Source: Clusia tigrina
Lineage: Eukaryota; Arthropoda; Insecta; Diptera; Clusiidae
Direction: 5' to 3'
DNA length: 64,000 nt
Assembly (NCBI GenBank): GCA_920105625.2
Contig: OV050032.1
Span: 5,656,129 to 5,720,128 of the forward strand
Of the stretch, positions 48,200 through 60,569 are shown one piece after another; within the stretch, counting starts at the first letter, position 1, and the number at the start of each line of letters is the position of its first letter. The position numbers and the translations under genes are program-made. Under the pieces are notes generated by a model. The model was not told where the DNA came from, did not search any database, and saw nothing but the letters and a program-made list of their open reading frames with translations.

Positions 48200-50114
48200 C
48201 CGTTCTGCAAGTCAAAATATGGCCAAAAGTGTAACATTCATCAGGGCGATTTCCCTTACAGAGCCACTTTGCTGGAGCAAAAGAATCAATTTGGACTAAA
48301 ACCGACTCGATATTTTCGTCATAGTTACAACTTCTTATCGCCCAAATGCAAGTTAAATACTCATTGATTAAACAACACCTAAAAAGTGAGACATTTAACA
48401 GCTTCGTCGCTCCTTTGGAAGGACAATTATAGTAGTCAACTCAAACTGTTCATACTTCGCACTCATGTTGTTCTATGCCTGCGTTATGCCCTTAAGGCGT
48501 TCTAGTTGTATTTGGGGTGGAAAAACTGAAAAATCCTAATTTTAATTGTCTTTGCTTTCTTGCTACGAGGGCGTTTGAAGAGTGGCATCTCCTCAAGAGA
48601 CTAAATATCGAAATTTTTATTGTGTTTTTATAGCTTTTTATGCTATTTGCAGCATTTTTGTTCTTTGTCACGGCGAAAAAATTCCACAGCGACCGGCCAA
48701 GAAACGAGTTCTGAATCTGGTTTCCTTTTTGTTAAATAACTGGTTTGATTAAGGGTTCCTGCCAGCAATAAATACCAAAAGTCAACTGTTTCTGACTGCC
48801 AGCGACGCGGAACACTGAGCGAGCAGAGCATCTTTTGTGCTAATACGCTTTCAAATCTTTCCGTCTGTCTTTGAGTTTGTGGCTGGATTTTGGGGGCTGC
48901 CTTAATCTCTGTTGTGCTGTTTTGTTTTTGCTTATATCTTTATGTGAGATTTTAAAATCTGGTAAGTTCTGATTTTCCCCTTATTGTGTTACAATTTTGT
49001 GGCTTGTTTACCATAATTTGCAGAGCAAGTACGCCAAGTTCGCAACTTTGACAACTTCATAGTCCCCATCTCATACTTGGCACATCACACTTTGCGGCTG
49101 CACAAACGCCGCCATTCAGTTAACGACGAGTTAATTATAGTCCCGCTCCCTAATGAAGCACAAACAACCAAACTGCAACCAGTCAAGCAGTCAGTCAGCC
49201 ACTCAGCCGCTCAGCCAGTTGAGCACTGCCTCCTGCGCTCTGCAAATATGCCAGGATGAGTAAGTCCACCAATAGGCTCCCAACACACAGGCCGTCGTAG
49301 GTATTCAGACAGAGTTGGTACAGACTGTCGAGGTAGTTGGAGAAGAACAAAAATGCGGCTCCAAACGAACTACTTGCGCTTAACTATGTGGTAATTGCGG
49401 GGTGCAGAGTGGCGGCGGTAGGACTAGCAAAGCTAAAAAGTTATTTTTGAATGCACCACATGCGAGCAGAGAGCAAACGCCGCAAACGTATCCTGTAGAA
49501 GCTGCCTGCATCAGCAGCACAAATCTAAAGAAACTAGTTTTATGCTTTCGTGCGGTAAGGAAGGAAAAAGCACATGCCCGGCTCGGCAGAGCGCTGTGCA
49601 CAAGGAAGCAGCAAGCGAGACGAGCATGTCGCTGGATGGCTGGCTGGTCGGCTAAAAATAAAAGTAATGAAAATATAAATAATACTAACAATAAATATAA
49701 AGATTTACTTTTTAGACAAGCGCCCGCTGCCTCGTGCACGTTCACATTCACCTTCACACAGTCAGTCAGTCATACAGTCCAGCTAAGCAGCCAGCCAGCC
49801 AGCCAACTGCTGCTGTTCATTACTTGATAATCCTGATTTTTCTGATTCCTAAAATACCCGTATACGCGCTCAGCTATTTCACCAGCGCTCTCTAGATTGC
49901 ATGAATGGAAATCATCATCATCCACAATATTATTATGGTCACCGTCGTCGTCGTCGTCGTCGTCATAATCTTTATCGTTGTTGGTCATCTTTGCGATGCG
50001 TTGCAGAATTCTAAACTTTATTTTGTTGCTGGTGTTTTCATATTATGTAGTTGTTGTTATTGTGTTTGTTTTTGTTATTGCATTTGCTGTTGTTGTTGTT
50101 GCTGTATTTGTTGG

Positions 50115-50148
<34 letters not shown>

Positions 50149-50640
50149 GCTGTTGCTGTTGTCATGGCTAATTAGTTTCATTTAGAAAATATGCACACCC
50201 GTTCATACGAACATAGTCCACCACACGAACATATTGAACACCATTTTGGTGCACCCTACACCTGTGTGGTTGGGAGTGCGTGCTTCTTATGTGGAACTGG
50301 TGGCACAAATAAGTTAAAGGACCTTAACAACTGAAGAGCAAAAAGCCATAAACTCCCTCTGTTTTAATTTCAATCGATTAAACTGAACAATCTTCTTCCA
50401 ATGCATAAAGAAGTATTAGGGATTGGACGAATACTAAGGACACCTTTTCGTTAATGGCTTCCGACGAAATTACTGTATTTGGGAGTATATACGATATACA
50501 ATATAACGTAATTTTCCAAGTTTTGTCTTGATTGCAATACGAAATTTCTAATAATTCTCTTGGTAACGGAAATCAGAAGTTCCATTCATAGCGAGGTATA
50601 ATTATTCACAGGTACTCATACTCGTATATTTCACCGCTTC
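48200..50640. other. Unassigned intergenic DNA with GTT and GTC runs
   Basis: No gene is supported. A GTC run lies at 49942-49965 and a GTT run at 50086-50163. The 141-codon open frame at 49402-49827 is low complexity. Confidence 0.4.
50086..50163. repeat. GTT trinucleotide microsatellite
   Basis: Interrupted (GTT)n with GCT variants. Confidence 0.95.
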
Positions 50641-50643
50641 CAC

Positions 50644-50838
50644 CATAGAGCAAGGAAATACGAGTCACAATCTGAAATGTCACTCATTTTTCCATATAGA
50701 AGAGATCGATCGGGGCTAGTAACCAGAGTGGCGCTGCGATAGGAAAATGCGAGCAATTGAGTAATTGGCGCTCTTAGCAGAGCCACCATACAAAAAGTTT
50801 GTTGTTCGAGAATGTGACTCTTATTTCTTTACTCTATG
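50644..50838. mobile_element. MITE with CATAGAG...CTCTATG ends and a 7-bp target duplication
   Basis: A 195-bp unit. The inverted ends share CATAGAGTAAAGAAATAAG and continue to GTCACA, with a few changes on the left. It is flanked by perfect CTTCCAC duplications (50637-50643, 50839-50845). The copy at 62374-62767 has the same body. CA/TG termini with a 7-bp duplication fit the P-element superfamily (1360/Hoppel group), but this is inference. Confidence 0.9.
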
Positions 50839-51045
50839 CTTCCACTCAACTGGACTGCTCGTGGCACCTATTCTCTTAAGCGGAGTGTAGGGTACGTTCT
50901 GCAATGTATCCTTTTTGCCACACATACACTAAGGCTTGCTGCGACTTATGCCGCCTTTAGTTGGAATTTTGTTCATACCTGTTGGCTTTGGTGTAGCTGG
51001 AGCTGATGGGAGCTGTGACTTGGACAGCGTCTTCTTGTCGGCTCA

Positions 51046-51136
51046 TCTGTTCTGGTCTGTTCAGCTCTAGTCTGTTCAGTTCTAGTATGTTCTGTTCTAC
51101 TCTGTTCAGCTCTAGTCTGTTCAGTTCTGTTCTGAT
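51046..51136. repeat. 15-bp TCTGTTCAGYTCTAG repeat
   Basis: Irregular tandem units of TCTGTTCAGCTCTAG and shortened variants. Confidence 0.85.
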
Positions 51137-51139
51137 CTT

Positions 51140-52764
51140 ATTGATGATGACGGTTCGTTTTGTCGTTAATCACATTTTTTTTAATCTTCCGATCCTTTGT
51201 GTTTCACTGTTCACTCTTCATTCCTTTTCAGTCATTATAATTACCATGTCAGTTTTGCTTGTTGCCCTTTGGCATTGCCAGTGATGACAGGTAATTGTGT
51301 AAAAGCTTAAAAAGCTGAGGTGGGCAGAGCACATTATTGTGCCTGTATTGGGTCGAATGGAAAATGAAAACTCTGATTTCTTATAATTATATTCATTTTT
51401 TTAAAATAAATTATATAAAATTGCCTTTGAATTATGAATTATTATGAATTATACCAAATTCTTAAAATACTTGATTTTACAATAACAGTTTCGGTTGCTT
51501 AAAAAGTACCAAAGAAGAACTTAGGAAAGTATAACAGCCCTGTAGATATGTTTGGAATTATCTAAATTGATCCTAAGGCTTCAAACGCATCAACCCTTAA
51601 TCACACCACCAAATATATCCGCACAGGGAGCAGATATCTTTATTTCCATCCACCCTCTGCGCTACATTTCAACTGCTTAAGTTTGTTGATGGGAAGAGAA
51701 TTTTGAAGAAGGGAGCTGTGCAGGCGATTTAAACGCTCGCATTGTTCCAACTACTCAAGGTGCCAAAGTACTCGTAACAGTGCAAATCTGGGTTAGCGGA
51801 AGTGATTTGAGCTAAGAAATCCTTCAACTCCCACACTTGCCTGCCTGGAAGTGTGACAGAAAAAGTTCGTGATGTTCACTCAGCGTGTGCCTTCAAAATG
51901 GAAATTCATTTCACTTCATTACAGCTCACGTTGCACACAGAAACATGCATTCACACGAATTATTGTATATGTGTGTATGCATCCATGTGTGTTTCAATGT
52001 GAACACTGCTTTCCATCACCCACCACCACTCCAACAGCCTCTTTTCCAGAAATCCGACATCTATTTCCCAACCATCCCCCAAAACAGTAAAAAACAGCTG
52101 TGTCGCTGCTTCAAACGCCGGTAAAATATAAACACATTCCAAAAACAACAACCACTCAATAACATTGAGAACAACAACAAAAACATAACTACACATGATC
52201 CAACCGACCCACACAACCCACAACAACAACAACAACACAGGAACAACTCTAATTGCGAAAAACAGCTGGAGTTGGTACTCGGAAGAAGAGCGCGAGAGCA
52301 ACAGAGAGCAACAAAGTGAAAAAGTAACAATTTCCACAAGTTTATTTAATCTCATTCAATTCACTCAGCCAGCTGTTGACTTGTCATACTGAAAAGTGTT
52401 GCTGCAGACCAGCGCTTCGCAATCTTTCTGACCACTCCTCAGAAGTGATGAAGACCATAATTGTACTTACAAAATAGTATTGTAGATGTAGTCAGGATGG
52501 AACATGAATATTATTATTATTTATTCATTAACTTAAAATTCAAATTTAAAGCTAATGTTTAGCTAAAGGCCTGAAGCTGAACTTAGATTGAGTTATTTTG
52601 ATCTCTATCCATATTTCCTTAGATATATGTTAATCTAAAGTTAAGGTTTTTGATGTAATAAGTCAGTTAATTGTCATTAGTGGTAAATCATTCGAAAAGT
52701 AGCATTAACGATGTCAACATAACGACGAGCCATACATGAAGCGACATCTTTAGTACTAATCGAG
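51140..52764. other. Unassigned intergenic DNA
   Basis: No gene is supported; an AAC-type run lies at 52200-52240. Confidence 0.4.
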
Positions 52765-52767
52765 TTA

Positions 52768-53170
52768 AGGGCCGACCAAAATAGACGAGACGAAACGTGA
52801 CGAGTAAGTTCGAGCATATGAGAATCAATGCTAATAGCCGAAATGGCCATACGTATTTGATCGAAACTGAACGAAGCATTTAGACGTGACGATCGGTTCC
52901 GTAAGAACCGAACTGCAAACGTCTGCTACTCGTCATAACCTCTTCTTTGTTGACACGATTGTTGTTTTTTAAAGAAATTAAAATCAAAATGACGGAATTT
53001 TGCTACAATTTAATCGCCGCTGTGGAGGATGAGCTCGGAATTTATGTAAAAAGCCATCCATCGATGCATTTGATAGCGTCACATTTTGGGTTAAATGTCA
53101 AAATCGACATAACGAGTGCAGACGTTCGTCCAATGGCTATCGTTACGTCTCGTCTATTTTGGTCCTACCT
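52768..53170 (+). mobile_element. PIF/Harbinger-like element with a MADF-like ORF
   Basis: 25-bp inverted ends (left AGGGCCGACCAAAATAGACG, right complement AGGTAGGACCAAAATAGACG) match at 22 of 25 and are flanked by TTA (52765-52767, 53171-53173), the Harbinger target size. From an ATG at 52989 an open frame begins MTEFCYNLIAAVEDELGIY, which resembles the first helix of MADF/Myb-type DNA-binding domains carried by the accessory gene of autonomous Harbinger elements. The frame runs into the right terminal repeat, so only a domain fragment remains and there is no transposase. Confidence 0.75.
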
Positions 53171-53210
53171 TTAGTTGTCGAATGTATTGGATTGTATTGG
53201 GCCTCGAAAG

Positions 53211-53394
53211 CAGAGAACACCGAAAAAATAAACTACAAACTGCAAAGCAGCGAAATAAAGCAGACGGACGTTGTACTCGAATTGTCAGAATCGTGGTGAA
53301 TCCACTGAAAATCGTGGTGTGTCCACTCAAAATTGTGTTGTGTCCGCTACGGACGCTGGAAACGAAAAAGACTGTCCTTTCTATATGTTCTTTG
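53211..53394. mobile_element. hAT MITE subfamily A
   Basis: CAGAGAACACCGAAAAAATA start, three internal 21-bp units, GTCCGCTACGGACGCTGG, and a degraded right end TATATGTTCTTTG. Flanks CTCGAAAG and GTCGAAAA match at 6 of 8. It lies 40 bp from the Harbinger-like element. Confidence 0.85.
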
Positions 53395-53402
53395 GTCGAA
53401 AA

Positions 53403-55420
53403 CAGCTGATCGGAATAAAAATGGTGTGCGTTGGACAAGAAAGTTAAGTTGTGCTATGAATGCTGCAGCAACGATATAGAAGTAAACGTGAAATTTGTTG
53501 AATTTTATGAGAGTAATGTTTTTAACTACCCTTTAAGTGAGAGAAGTGTGATTAATGGCATATAGGAAAATTATATTTAAATGTTGTTGCTATGCTATAA
53601 TTTCTAAAGGAATCATCTTTAATTCAGAGTGATTGAATATAGTTCAGTAATAGTCAGATCCCTTTCATAAGGAATAAAATCTGATACGAATGGAGCTATC
53701 GTTCTTTAGAGTCAGTTGTAAGAGGCGCACACAATGTTTTCGCAGGTATGCTACCAATGACTCATACTGCTGTCTACAGGCGGCGTCTCGCCACAAAATC
53801 AGTTTTCACTATAATAAATTTTCCGATGTCTATTTTTTCTGCCATCAATTTTGAGTGCTCCAATTAAATGAAACACATTTATGGCAGTCGATCATAGGGA
53901 CCCTTCTCCGCTGTTGTGTTTCTCTGTCTACGTAAACTTCAATAGGAACCATAAAGGCACTCAGTCAAGTCAGTAAAAAAGCATTCAAATGGAGCACGCA
54001 AGTGAATGAGTTTTATACAGTTCTTAGAAAAGTATGCAAACCTGCAACGAGACGACAGCTGAGGTAAGTTCTTCTGAATACTATTTGCCTACGCTTGATA
54101 TATTATATTGGCTATTTCGCAACTTTGATTGTGTTTGCTGAAATATTTATGAGACCCTTTCATTGGGATATTCAATGTTTTTGGATACATATTTCACAAC
54201 TCTGTAGAATGGTCCCTAAACTATAATCGATTTGTGCAAAATACCAAATATAAGTAATAATAAGTCATAATAAGTAATAATAAGTAATAATAATGAACTA
54301 AATTGACGAAAACCTTTGATTTACTTTTTACAATTGGGAATGTTGTGGTTTAAGCCAACAATTACTTCACTTTATTGTGATTTTTCAGTGTGCTTCGAAG
54401 AGCGTGTCCATTGTGTCGCCTAATATTATTTTGGTTACCCTATTTTCTATTGTTTCTGTCCTGCCAACTCTTTAATTTATTCCTTTTTTTTGACATTTCT
54501 TTTGCCGATACGAAGGACAGACACAAATAAGTTCAGTTGCTAATTAACATTCAAACTAATCGGTTCGATCGTACATTGTCACTCTCCATTGTATTTAAAC
54601 AAACTCTTTTATATAAACATTAAATAAACCTTAAACGTAATTGTGTTAATGTCTCAATACCAAAGGCAAATCAAGGTAAGATTTCACCCTCTCACACGAC
54701 CATCCTCATGACAATTGTTAATTCGCCAATCTATGTTAAATACTAACCCGTACCGTCAGAAAATGTATCCCATCATGTCGCTAAAAGTTCTGTTGAGTAT
54801 GTCAATGATTCCAAGAATATTAGGACAGCGTTCCCGATTGTGTAAGGAGAAGTGGTTTAATCGTATACATATATTGTTCATGGATATCTCCATACTCATC
54901 AGGGTGATGAGAATGTGTTTCATATGTGAATGTCACTGAGTCTTTCCTAGCAAACAAATAAGCAATTATGTATAATCACCGAGGTAAATATATTTCTCCA
55001 CTATTTAGTTTTCAGACCTTGTGCTTGGGTGTACTGTATGCATTTCTTGATCATTTCAATGTACGAGTAAACACACCACTTAGTTTGTACGCATAAGTTG
55101 CAGGCGGAGTCGTGTTTTATTCATTTCGTGCTACAGAATAGCGGTGTAGCGCCGGTTGAGAAGCGCTGATACCGGGCAGACGGACAAATGAAGAAGCAGC
55201 AACAACACCAACAACACCAGCAACAACAACTAAAATAACACCATCGATAATAGCAGCAGCCACAACAGCAAGAATACAAACGCCAGCAGAAGACAAACAA
55301 TTTTCCACTTGTTCCCGCTTAGTTAATGCAACACTTGCAATCCACATGCAGCACTGCACACTTTCCACAATTCATTCTCATTTCTCATGCCACACGCGCA
55401 CGCACAGCCACACCAGCCGC
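53403..55420. other. Unassigned intergenic DNA
   Basis: No supported gene. TAATAAG repeats lie near 54253-54293 and ACAACA runs near 55196-55230. Confidence 0.4.
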
Positions 55421-55479
55421 AGAAATGCATGCTGCACTCACTCCAATTGCAAGCATCACGCTCGCCACTGCGCCACTCA

Positions 55480-56208
55480 GTTCGATTCAGTTGGATTCAG
55501 TTGGATTCAGTCTGTTGAGCGTAGCGGTCGTGTGCGCGGAAGTTAGAAATTGTATACGGCCAGTTCTGTGCATGTGTGAGTGGAGTTGTGAGTGCAGAGC
55601 GGCGGTTTGTTTATTTCCGTTTGCGAAGTTGCCCCAGAACCAATTCTCCGAAGAAATGTGATGTTAATTCCAAATTGTGTGTAGATTTTTTTATCGCCTG
55701 CCCATTGGCAAGTTGCGTGTCGCTTAAGTACGATCAAAGAAAAACCTGGCGATTTTGACAGTTACTGGCCGGTTCCAGGGCGGAGAACGCACTGGCTGAT
55801 GAAACACAATTCTAGGCTAGATTCACCTGCCGCTAACGCAGTGAAATATTTTGATTTTGCGCCAATGTGCGTGCGTGTCTCTCCTTTCACAGGAATGCCT
55901 TCAAGAAAAAGTGAAATTCAATCAAATCACATTTCAAGCATTTTTTCTCTGTTAAGTGTGTGTGAGGGTGTGTGTGTGTGAATTTGTGACAAAGAACCAG
56001 CGAACGTGGTGTGTTTGCAGCTTCGTCGTTTTTGCCGAAACAATTCAAATAACACAACAACAGAAACGGAAACGTTTGACAAAATAACACCAACAACAAA
56101 AACACCGCAAGCATGCACAACAAAGCGCAGCTTTGAACTCTCTCCACGCGCGAAGTTCGCCGATCAAACCTACCCCAAGCAAAGCGAGCGGCTCACTCCA
56201 AGCAAAGG
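55480..56208 (+). promoter_or_regulatory. Possible non-coding first exon of an unseen plus-strand gene
   Basis: Repeated GATTCAGTTG (initiator-like TCAGT) at 55475-55510 precedes about 700 bases with fly-leader texture (CAACAACAGAAACGGAAACG and similar, AACACCAACAACAAAAACACC). A donor-like CAAAG/GTACTT follows at 56207-56213. No coding exon is linked to it within the window. Inference. Confidence 0.25.
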
Positions 56209-56523
56209 TACTTCAAATTGCTTCAAATGTTCTCCAGTCAAACAATTTCTTTGTTTTGTTTTTGTTTTTGTTTTTTCACTTTTGTTTTTGCACAATTGTA
56301 GCAAAATGTTCACACTTTGTTAGTGATCCACGCTAAATGCGTGAGTGTATTAGTGAGCCAGAGCAGCCGAGGTGAGACTCGTTGCTAGGCATTCTCAAAC
56401 AGCAAAGCAACAACAAAGACTGCACCAGTTCGGTTGGAAAATCGTGGCAGCGCTAACTAAGAAACGGAGGTGGATCTACAAAGTAGTTGAGTAGAGGTAG
56501 ATCTACCAGGAGAGTGTGGTTAC

Positions 56524-56539
56524 CAGAGTGTGTTCTCTG
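56524..56539. mobile_element. 16-bp hAT remnant: two element ends joined
   Basis: CAGAGTGTGTTCTCTG consists of the first 5 bases and last 11 bases of the hAT MITEs. It is flanked by GTGGTTAC (56516-56523) and GTGGTAAC (56540-56547), 7 of 8 matching, so it retains a target duplication. Confidence 0.7.
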
Positions 56540-56769
56540 GTGGTAACGATACTTAAAACATAGTTTCATTCCAGTCACCTCAGAATAATTTCTTAGGTAA
56601 ATATTACAAAAAGTTACGAGTATTGAAAATAAATTGTTGATAAAATGTCGTTTGAAAGAATAAAAAATTTCGGAGCAAAATTATTCATGATAAATGCATA
56701 CTCTGCTTATGGTGCTAAAAGTCCAGCTTTGTCTGCTTGTGCCATGTGAGCTCGTTTCCTCTTATTATT

Positions 56770-56930
56770 ATTATTTTTATATCGTACCCCATATTTGGGG
56801 GAATGAGTACTAGCTACTGAGGCCTTCAACTCGAACAGAAAAGATTTTTTAGAAAGCATTTTTGAGACCAAGCCCGGGGCAGGATTTGCGACCCTCTGCA
56901 AGCAAAGGCACGCTCATATGGTGTATGCAA
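56770..56930 (-). mobile_element. SINE (copy 4)
   Basis: GGGGGAATGAGTACTAGCTA, CTGAGGCCTTCAACTCGAAC and GACCAAGCCCGGGGCAGGAT follow the family consensus in reverse. The B-box is damaged (GATTTGCGACC). Confidence 0.75.
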
Positions 56931-57459
56931 TTACAATAACAACGATTAGAGGAACATTTAAGACAAACTCAGAAAAATGTGTATTAGATATTGAAGATGT
57001 GATTGAAAAAAGCAATTATATGTAAATTCTGAGATACATTATAAATAAACGCTTTCATCGATTTAAGAACAACACTTTTTGGATTATGCTTCGCAACATT
57101 TTTTTCAGTGCAATCATAAATTTCATTTGAATGCAAAGCACGCCAATCTCAAAATTTTGAGCGGCCCTGCTGTAGATGGACAAATATCTAGAAATGGCAC
57201 CTGATAAACACAACTGTGTCAAACTAATAAGGGCGAGTGGTAAATCTGTGAAATGATTTCCAATATTCTTCATATAAAAAGTAAAGAGAAAAACGCAGCT
57301 GAATGACACTCATTTGACACAGTGTAAACGCTGCATAAAATTGATATCAGTTATAAACGGTGCTCCACTTTCGTGTCTCAGAGTATGTGATCTTTTCGTA
57401 TGATAGTGAAATGTTGGTCTTTGAAATGAATGAAGACATCAAGTAAGGACTATAGTAAT

Positions 57460-58230
57460 CTTTGACGCTAATGTGGATACCGGGACATGTGGGAAATGAA
57501 GGCAACGAAATGGCGGACTGTTTGGCAAAAAGGGGCGCAGGCACTTGATTCATAGGTCTAGAACCCTTCTGTGGGGTAAACAGCAGCTTCATAAATAACT
57601 TGTTGTGTGAACAGGAAAAAGGAGATCTGCTGATCTACTGGAGAGCCGAAAAAGGCAGCCGGCAGTCGAGACTAAAGACAGTGACCCTGAACACACCAGG
57701 GTGGAAGCTGCTTTAAACCTCAGCAGAAATGACATTAAACTCTATAATGAACTTTTAACAGGCCACTCAATTACCATCTGAAAAAATAGGCGTGCTAGAA
57801 ACGATTCCTGCCGACTCTGTCAAGAGGAGCAGGAAACAGCAGAACACATTCTATACACTTGCCCAGCGGTGGCAAGAGACAGAGTTAAGTACCTAGGGAG
57901 GGGGTGCTTAGCTCCAAATCACCTTGGACTTGAGTACCTAGTCAGGGGGTTCTTATCTCCAAATCACCTAGTTAAAAGTAAGCCCACAGGAGTTGCGAGA
58001 TTTGTAAATATTCTAGAATTGTCAGGGAGTCAAGCTATCACGGCTTCTAACTGCTGCATTTTCAGTCTTGGGAACCTAAAAGTCGTACAAGAACTGTTAA
58101 CTACACAGTGTTTAAGCTTTCAATAGATACCTGGTCAGTGCGACTGTGATGATAAGGAGAGCCTTGTCCAGTCGCCGAGAAAATATGGTCTACCCTTGGG
58201 GATAAAATTGTATGTGGTGTCGACAGATCG
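57460..58230 (+). mobile_element. LINE 3' portion (RNase H and tail)
   Basis: The translation includes WIPGHVGNEGNEMADCLAKR, a canonical RNase H C-terminal motif, then a frameshifted knuckle region and a long 3' UTR. The 3' UTR (CTTCTAACTGCTGCATTTTC, CCAGTCGCCGAGAAAATATG) recurs at 60570-60735, and the coding end matches 5905-6120. Confidence 0.85.
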
Positions 58231-59685
58231 CACGTCAAACAGTTCACTCTTTGGTTTTCCATATATTAGGTTGTTTCTTCTAAATTTTAACTCTAATTTT
58301 TAGAACTCTGACAATATGTTTTACAGGATATTGTCTATCAATCGACAGAAAGAAAGAAACTTTCTGGGCCAACAATTTGCAGATTCCTTGGGTGTTGATT
58401 ATTATTCAGTGATTATTATTATACCTACATGGACTGAAAACCTCAGTAGTTAGTGCCCAAATCATTAGTTTGTATATAAAATTTATTTTATAAAAAATCT
58501 GTTAATAATAATAATAATATTATTATTATACCTGACACTACAATCAATTAATTGTTCACGAACTTGGGAGAAGGAGTTCTAAGCATAAGGATAGAAGCAT
58601 TTCGAGATCACGTTCTGAGTTACTCATTTTGTTGTTATACCCCCAATTGAACCTAAAGTCTTATTCACCATCTGCATCTGCATTATAACCCTTATTGCTG
58701 CTGAATTACCATTTAAGGCATCCCCTCAGGTCACTCTCGTCCCACTTCGCAGGCAGCGCCACGCTTCGATGCAATTTGTCATCGAATATATTTCGCTTCA
58801 CAGCTTCTTTTTCCTTGTCCTCGACAATTCCAAGCACAGCATCATGAATAAAATAAACTACGAGTAAATAAATGCATGGTAACTCGTCTTACGTGCAAGC
58901 GTTTGCCTTAAAAAGAAAAGTAATTTCGCAACCATGCAATTGCAGATATTGCTGTAGCAATAACCACAACAACAACTACAACGATGATGATGACGACCAA
59001 CAACGCGACCAAAACAACAAAGAAAGTATCTTGACAATGAATTAATCCATATTCAATACAATAAGCATCCTGCGATTTAATTTTCATTTTATTCACTTCA
59101 TTTCACTTTATTAATATTAATAAGCCAAGAAAATTTATGCGGGCCTTAAGAAAAGAAAACGAAGATGGATGGAAAAAACGGAAAAGTTTGCACAAAAGAA
59201 TGCCAATGCGTTTGAATTATGCGATCAAATCAAAATGAAACGAGAAAGAGAGTGCTACCTCCAGACCGACAGAGCAGTCTGTGTACGCTACAGTCCATTC
59301 GCAGTGCGTTATATAACTCAGGGGACTGAGGACCACTGAGGGGGTGCGTCTGCGTTGAAATAGTGACGTTGCTTAAAGGCAGATGCACACAGGCCGCAAA
59401 GGTGTGTCGATATTTAATTGTGGCTCAAGACTTAGAAGCGCAATTGCTACGCACTTTTAGTTTACGATTCAATATTATCCTATGAAATTGATTAGTGTTC
59501 CAGTTATTCTGTGACCATCGTAGACTCAGTTTCATATTTATCGCTTCGCTTTTAATAACATATCTCTGTGAAGAATTACATCATTCCTTTCATTGGAATC
59601 ATCAGACGAGCTTATTGCTGCTCATTGATGTCTGTCACTGCTTTACAGAACTGCACTATACCTTTGATTGAGCCTATCTTAAATT
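58231..59685. other. Unassigned intergenic DNA
   Basis: No supported gene. An ATAATAATAATATTATTATTAT palindromic microsatellite is at about 58507-58529. Confidence 0.4.
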
Positions 59686-59689
59686 CCTT

Positions 59690-59960
59690 CTTGTCACTGC
59701 CATTATCTTCAGATGCCATCTGTCGATTCTGTGGAGAAAGTGACGAAACCTCATTGCACCTGATCACAGACTGCGGACCATTAGCACACAATAGACTCAG
59801 GTGTTTTGGAGAATCTATCTTAGATATGAGCAAGATCCTACAGAAGATTTATAGATGAGACTATCCTCATCTTTCAAATAAATAGGGGCATCACAATAGA
59901 TCTTTCAGGTCGCAGTGTATAACACCCTTAAATATATCTATAATATCACTGCCATCCAAA
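59690..59960 (+). mobile_element. LINE 3' fragment, same family as 26770-28370
   Basis: SDAICRFCGESDETSLHLIT and CGPLAHNRLRCFGE match the C-terminal knuckle at 26839-27120. The following AGATCTTTCAGGTCGCAGTG TATAACACCC matches its 3' UTR. Confidence 0.85.
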
Positions 59961-60005
59961 ACGCCACTTTTTCTTGTATTAGAAAGTAAATTTCTGCTTA
60001 TTCAA

Positions 60006-60494
60006 GATTCGTCACTGCCTTTCGTAGACGAATTATAGTTTTCCTGACTACTTGGATAGTAATCATTCTATATATGGATACATTTTCATTGAGTAAAAGG
60101 GGAACATTTATTTGGCTGCTCTGTGTATTTGAGATGACATTTGTAGAGTCTGCGTTATCTGGTCTGAAGATTCGTCACTGCCTTTCGTAGACGAATTATA
60201 CATTTCATGACTACTTGGATAGTAATCATTCTATATATGGATACATTTTCATTGAGTAAAAGGGGAACATTTTACTGGCTGCTCCATGTATTTGGGATGA
60301 CATTTGGAGAGTCTGCGTTATCTGGTCTGAAGATTCGTCACTGCCTTTCGTAGACGAATTATACATTTCATGACTACTTGGATAGTAATCATTCTATATA
60401 TGGATACATTTTCATTGAGTAAAAGGGGAACATTTATCTGGCTGCTCCATGTATTTGGGATGACATTTGGAGAGTCTGCGTTATCCCGGTCTGG
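60006..60494. repeat. 163-bp x 3 tandem repeat
   Basis: Units start at 60006, 60169 and 60332 (GATTCGTCACTGCCTTTCGT AGACGAATTA ...). Copies 2 and 3 are more alike. Each unit holds TAGTAATCATTCTATATATG and GTAAAAGGGGAACATTT. Confidence 0.98.
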
Positions 60495-60569
60495 TTAAAT
60501 CCGGGTGATTCGCTGGCGTTCTTTACAATGAACGGTAAAGTACGTTTTTGCGGGTTGCTTCCCTCATAT

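Noticed and set aside
46236..48234. Open frames of 379, 390, 513 and 266 codons in the satellite
   Set aside because: They are three overlapping plus-strand frames of a stop-free 41-bp unit. No splice, domain or codon signal supports translation.
49402..49827. 141-codon open frame
   Set aside because: Low-complexity, overlaps an antisense frame of similar length, no recognisable motif.
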